NCBI GenBank assembly: GCA_001001625.1
Contig: LCKU01000004.1
Coordinates: 11,070 to 35,900 of the forward strand
Length of the DNA: 24,831 nt
Direction of reading: 5' to 3'
From: Parcubacteria group bacterium GW2011_GWA2_45_30
GTDB lineage: Bacteria > Patescibacteriota > Minisyncoccia > Sungbacterales > HO2-52-23
Below, one piece after another: positions 22,416 to 24,831 of this stretch (the first letter of the stretch is position 1; each line of letters opens with the position of its first letter). The notes beneath the pieces are model-generated. The model saw only the letters and a list, made by a program, of their open reading frames with translations. It was not told where the DNA came from and did no database searches. The translations under genes and the position numbers were made by a program.

Positions 22416-22508
22416 GTCATTCTGAGCCCTTCAACTATGCTCAGGATAAACTCCGCGAAGAATCTCATTATATTTGTACAAAAGATCCTTCATTTCATTC
22501 AGGATGAC
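22416..22508. repeat. Interspersed repeat with GTCATTCTGAG / CAGGATGAC ends
   Basis: A 93-bp unit bounded by GTCATTCTGAG and TTCAGGATGAC, near-inverted ends, holding CCCTTCAACTATGCTCAGGA and CCGCGAAGAATCTC. It lies between the plus-strand small gene and aspS and fills most of a 230-bp non-coding stretch. I recognise this pattern as one that occurs as interspersed repeats in many bacterial genomes. Nothing else is seen between it and 22567. Confidence 0.65.
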
Positions 22509-22567
22509 GCCGAAAATAACACCTTACTCGCTACCGGTTCATTTTGTGGCATCGTTCAACGGTATTT

Positions 22568-23880
22568 CTATAGTTTTATATGCAATTCTTTAAGCTGTTT
22601 TTTATCAATCTCGGCTGGCGCATCCATCATCAGGTCCCGGCCATCGCCGGTTTTAGGAAATGCTATGACTTCGCGGATATTTGGCTCTCCGGCCAAAATC
22701 ATGACCAAGCGGTCAATTCCCGGGGCAATGCCGCCATGTGGCGGAACGCCATGGCGATTTCATAGCCGTTCAAGACAAAATCATATTGATCCGCCAGCAT
22801 CTGGCCCGGTTTTTCCTTAAACTCTTGCCAAAATTGCTCAACGCTCTCCACGCGCGGCTTGGTAAAAGGATGATGGGTTGAATCCCAGCGGCCTTTTCCC
22901 TGCCCTGAGCTTATCGAAGGGTCGGTTTCTTTCCATTCAAACGCCGGAAAATCAACCACAAAAAGAAAGGCAAGTTCTTCGCGATCATTTTTATTTTTAC
23001 GGATATCCGGCTTATCGGTTCCGTATTTTTCCATTACATCTTTGTAAGTCATAACCGGAATGCGCCCTTTAGAATCAAGCGTAAGTTTTTTCTCCGGAAA
23101 AAGTGTACGCACTAGCGACAAATATAATTCCTCGGTGATGGCCAATATATCTTCCTGTTTGGCAAAACTCACTTCCAGATCAAGTTGGGTGAACTCGGGC
23201 TGACGATCTCCTCTGGTATCTTCATCCCGAAAACAGCGGGCAATTTGGAAATAGCGTTCAATTCCGGCAACCATAAGGAGTTGTTTATATTGTTGGGGCG
23301 ATTGGGGAAGCGCATAAAATTTTCCCGGATAAACGCGCGCAGGCACCACATAATCCCGCGCGCCCTCGGGAGTGGATTTGGTAAGTATGGGCGTCTCCAC
23401 TTCAATAAAGTCGCGTTGGTGCAAGAAATCGCGCATAAACGCAATTACTTTGTCGCGCAGAATAAGATTTTTTTTCAAACGCTCTCTCCGCAGATCAAGA
23501 TAGCGATATTTCAGCCGATTATCCTCACCTATTTCGTATCCGTCAGTATCCAAGGCAAAAGGCGGGGTTTGGGATTCATTCAAAATCTGCAATTCTTCCG
23601 CTTCAATTTCAATGGAACCCGTGGGGAGCTCAAGGTTTTCCATACCCTTGGGTCTTGATTTTACGTTGCCGCGGATTTCCACCACCCACTCGGAACGAAG
23701 TTTATCGGCGCTCGCCAGCAATTCTTTGTTGGCTGGCGTAAAAACAACCTGCACCATTCCCCAGCGGTCGCACAGATCAATAAAAATCAATTTGCCGTGG
23801 TCGCGCCTTACATGAACCCAGCCCATCAGGATTACCAACTCCCCCACTTTGTTTGTTGTGTCTTTAGTTAGCGTTCTCAT
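22568..23880 (-). pseudogene. aspS: Aspartyl-tRNA synthetase with internal deletion and frameshift
   Basis: Class II synthetase for tRNA-Asp (possibly also tRNA-Asn). The ATG at 23880 (MRTLTKD) fits the family. Present: the OB-fold anticodon domain, motif 1 region, motif 2 in FQIARCFRDEDTRGDR, and HHPFTKP. The frame then reads VLNGYEI and continues in nonsense (AMAFRHMAALP) to TGA at 22699. In another frame, 22750-22568, the true C-terminus follows: GVPPHGGIAPGIDRLVMIL (motif 3) to LKELHIKL. About 40 residues that join NGYEI to YGxPPHGG in the family are missing, so there is a deletion of roughly 120 bp plus a shift. It lacks the GAD insertion domain of normal bacterial AspRS, and has an eight-residue repeat insert (PSISSGQG). 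Essential, so an assembly error is as likely as decay. Confidence 0.85.
22903..22921. repeat. Palindromic repeat inserted in aspS
   Basis: CCCTGAGCTTATCGAAGGG, an imperfect palindrome, encodes part of DPSISSGQG between the FEWKE and GRWDSTHHPF segments of AspRS, where other family members have a few acidic residues. The core resembles parts of the repeats at 22416 and 18845. Confidence 0.75.
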
Positions 23881-23910
23881 GAGAATAATTCTACGACATT
23901 GATTAAAAAG

Positions 23911-23928
23911 TTCCAAATTCCAAATTTT
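23911..23928. repeat. TTCCAAA-type microrepeat between aspS and the kinase
   Basis: TTCCAAATTCCAAATTTT, two head-to-tail units in the 48-bp gap. Similar to the unit inside gltX at 9851-9879. Confidence 0.55.
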
Positions 23929-24831
23929 TCATCGAATCGGCAATTCGATAAAAAAAGTGCTTCCTTTCCCGACTTTTACAAAAATTTGCGAAATGTTTTC
24001 CGGATTGATCCCTATGCCATCGTCTTTAACGCTTACTCTGATTTTATCCCGCACCCGGCTTATTGATATCAATACACCCCCGTCCCGCTTGGTGTATTTT
24101 ACCGCATTATCAATCAAGTTATAAAAAACCTCGCCTATTTTATCTTTATCGCAAGTTGAATTTAATTCTCCCCCGGACTTGTTTTCAAATTGTATGCCAA
24201 GACCAAGTTTTTTAGCCCTAATCTCAAATTTATTAACAGTGTCGGCAAGAATTTTAACAACGTCATTTTTAACCAACTCATATTGTATTTTTCCGGCTTC
24301 AATCCGTGAAAGACTCAAAAGATCAGAAATCAGTTTTATCAGCCCGTCCGCGGAAATCATCATTTTCGTAATTACCTCCAGCGCTTTTACGCTTAAACGT
24401 CCGAATCCGCCCTCCAGCAGCATTGAGGAATACCCTTTGATTGAGGTCAGCGGGCTCCGCAGCTGGTGCGAAGCAATGGAAAGGAACTCGGATTTGGCCT
24501 GATCAAGTTTTTTTAATTCTTCGTTAGCGATTGCCAAATCTTTGCTCAAAACCTCCAATTTTTCCCGCTGTTCATCCTCACGTATAGTGCCCCTGATTAG
24601 TAAATAACTGAATACGCCGCCTCCGATCAGCAAGACAACTTTTCGTATAAGTTCATCCGTGGTGCTCGAAAGAGCTGTTTCAATGAAAAATATGATAAGG
24701 ATAATTGCCACGAATATTTCGGTTGCAATTAATCGAGCATTAAGAAGGCGATGCATGGTAATCGCATAAGTTATAAGTATTACCCAAATCACCGTAGAAA
24801 TAGGTCCGATCCAAATATATTGGAATATGTT
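23929..24831 (-). CDS. Sensor histidine kinase, N-terminally cut by the window and lacking the G2 box
   Basis: The frame is open to the right edge, so the gene starts outside the window; at least 300 residues are seen. Two or three membrane segments are followed by a coiled coil (EKLEVLSKDLAIANEELKK), the HisKA domain with the phosphorylated His in SIASHQLRSPLTS, and the ATPase N box (VFYNLIDNAVKYT) and G1 box (KDDGIGI). Then QIF is joined directly to VGKGSTFFIELP, the usual C-terminus. The F box and the G2 box (GTGLGL) with the ATP lid, around 45 residues, are missing in frame. Without them ATP binding should fail or be weak. No response regulator gene is seen in the window. The deletion could be real or an assembly artefact. 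Confidence 0.85.
   Translation of the reverse strand, partial: NIFQYIWIGPISTVIWVILITYAITMHRLLNARLIATEIFVAIILIIFFIETALSSTTDELIRKVVLLIGGGVFSYLLIRGTIREDEQREKLEVLSKDLAIANEELKKLDQAKSEFLSIASHQLRSPLTSIKGYSSMLLEGGFGRLSVKALEVITKMMISADGLIKLISDLLSLSRIEAGKIQYELVKNDVVKILADTVNKFEIRAKKLGLGIQFENKSGGELNSTCDKDKIGEVFYNLIDNAVKYTKRDGGVLISISRVRDKIRVSVKDDGIGINPENISQIFVKVGKGSTFFIELPIR

Noticed and set aside
22568..22760. Programmed ribosomal frameshift joining the two parts of aspS
   Set aside because: A frameshift alone would not replace the roughly 40 missing residues, and no slippery sequence with a following structure is evident at the junction.
22437..22820. A 127-residue plus-strand ORF over the aspS 3' end
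   Set aside because: It starts in an interspersed repeat and is antisense to aspS; the translation shows no domain.
1..24831. Alternative genetic code (UGA as glycine, as in some CPR lineages)
   Set aside because: TGA ends several genes at the expected place (maf, DUF167, kinase) and no conserved domain is interrupted by in-frame TGA except at the aspS lesion, where the frame has already shifted.

Overview
The window looks like chromosomal DNA of a Patescibacteria/CPR (probably Parcubacteria-like) bacterium, G+C in the low-to-mid 40s by eye. Signs seen: compact genes, few Shine-Dalgarno sequences, standard code (TGA is a stop in several genes), proteins that resemble families common in CPR genomes, and short repeats spliced in frame into conserved proteins. 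No phage, plasmid, CRISPR, rRNA or tRNA gene was found. The taxonomic call is an inference from gene style, not from a marker tree.

Layout. 0-3.5 kb (+): the tail of an unknown gene, CTP synthase (pyrG), and a 552-residue protein with 31 cysteines and internal duplication. 3.5-8.2 kb, alternating strands: ribosomal L27 (-), a membrane protein with an Ada-like Cys module (+), a thioredoxin-fold/VanX-type D,D-dipeptidase fusion (+), a RecB-family nuclease with an Fe-S cysteine set (-), a small zinc-ribbon protein (+) and a Xer-type tyrosine recombinase (+). 8.3-21.1 kb, all minus: D-aminoacylase, murD, ftsW, murG, gltX and an M23 endopeptidase, preceded by the row VIT1-like transporter, cyclophilin, maf, DUF167, cupredoxin and DEAD-box helicase. 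21.1-24.8 kb: a UPRTase-like gene and a small unknown gene (+), then aspS and a histidine kinase (-), the latter cut by the window edge.

How the genes fit. The strongest theme is cell-wall metabolism: MurD, FtsW and MurG build peptidoglycan; the M23 enzyme, the VanX-like domain and the D-aminoacylase would cut peptidoglycan or process D-amino-acid products. Nucleotide supply (pyrG, UPRTase, maf) and translation (gltX, aspS, L27) make up most of the rest.

Three conserved genes in the right-hand 5 kb carry lesions: maf has a perfect 26-bp tandem duplication that shifts its frame, aspS has an internal deletion with frameshift just before class II motif 3, and the histidine kinase lacks the G2/ATP-lid part of its ATPase domain. 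Either they are real decay or variation, or the assembly is faulty there. Elsewhere the main unexplained structure is a set of short repeats inserted in frame in at least five genes, two 131-144 bp nested-palindrome elements with similar ends, an 11-8-11 palindrome in front of the recombinase, and a terminator-like hairpin abutting the DEAD-box helicase start.
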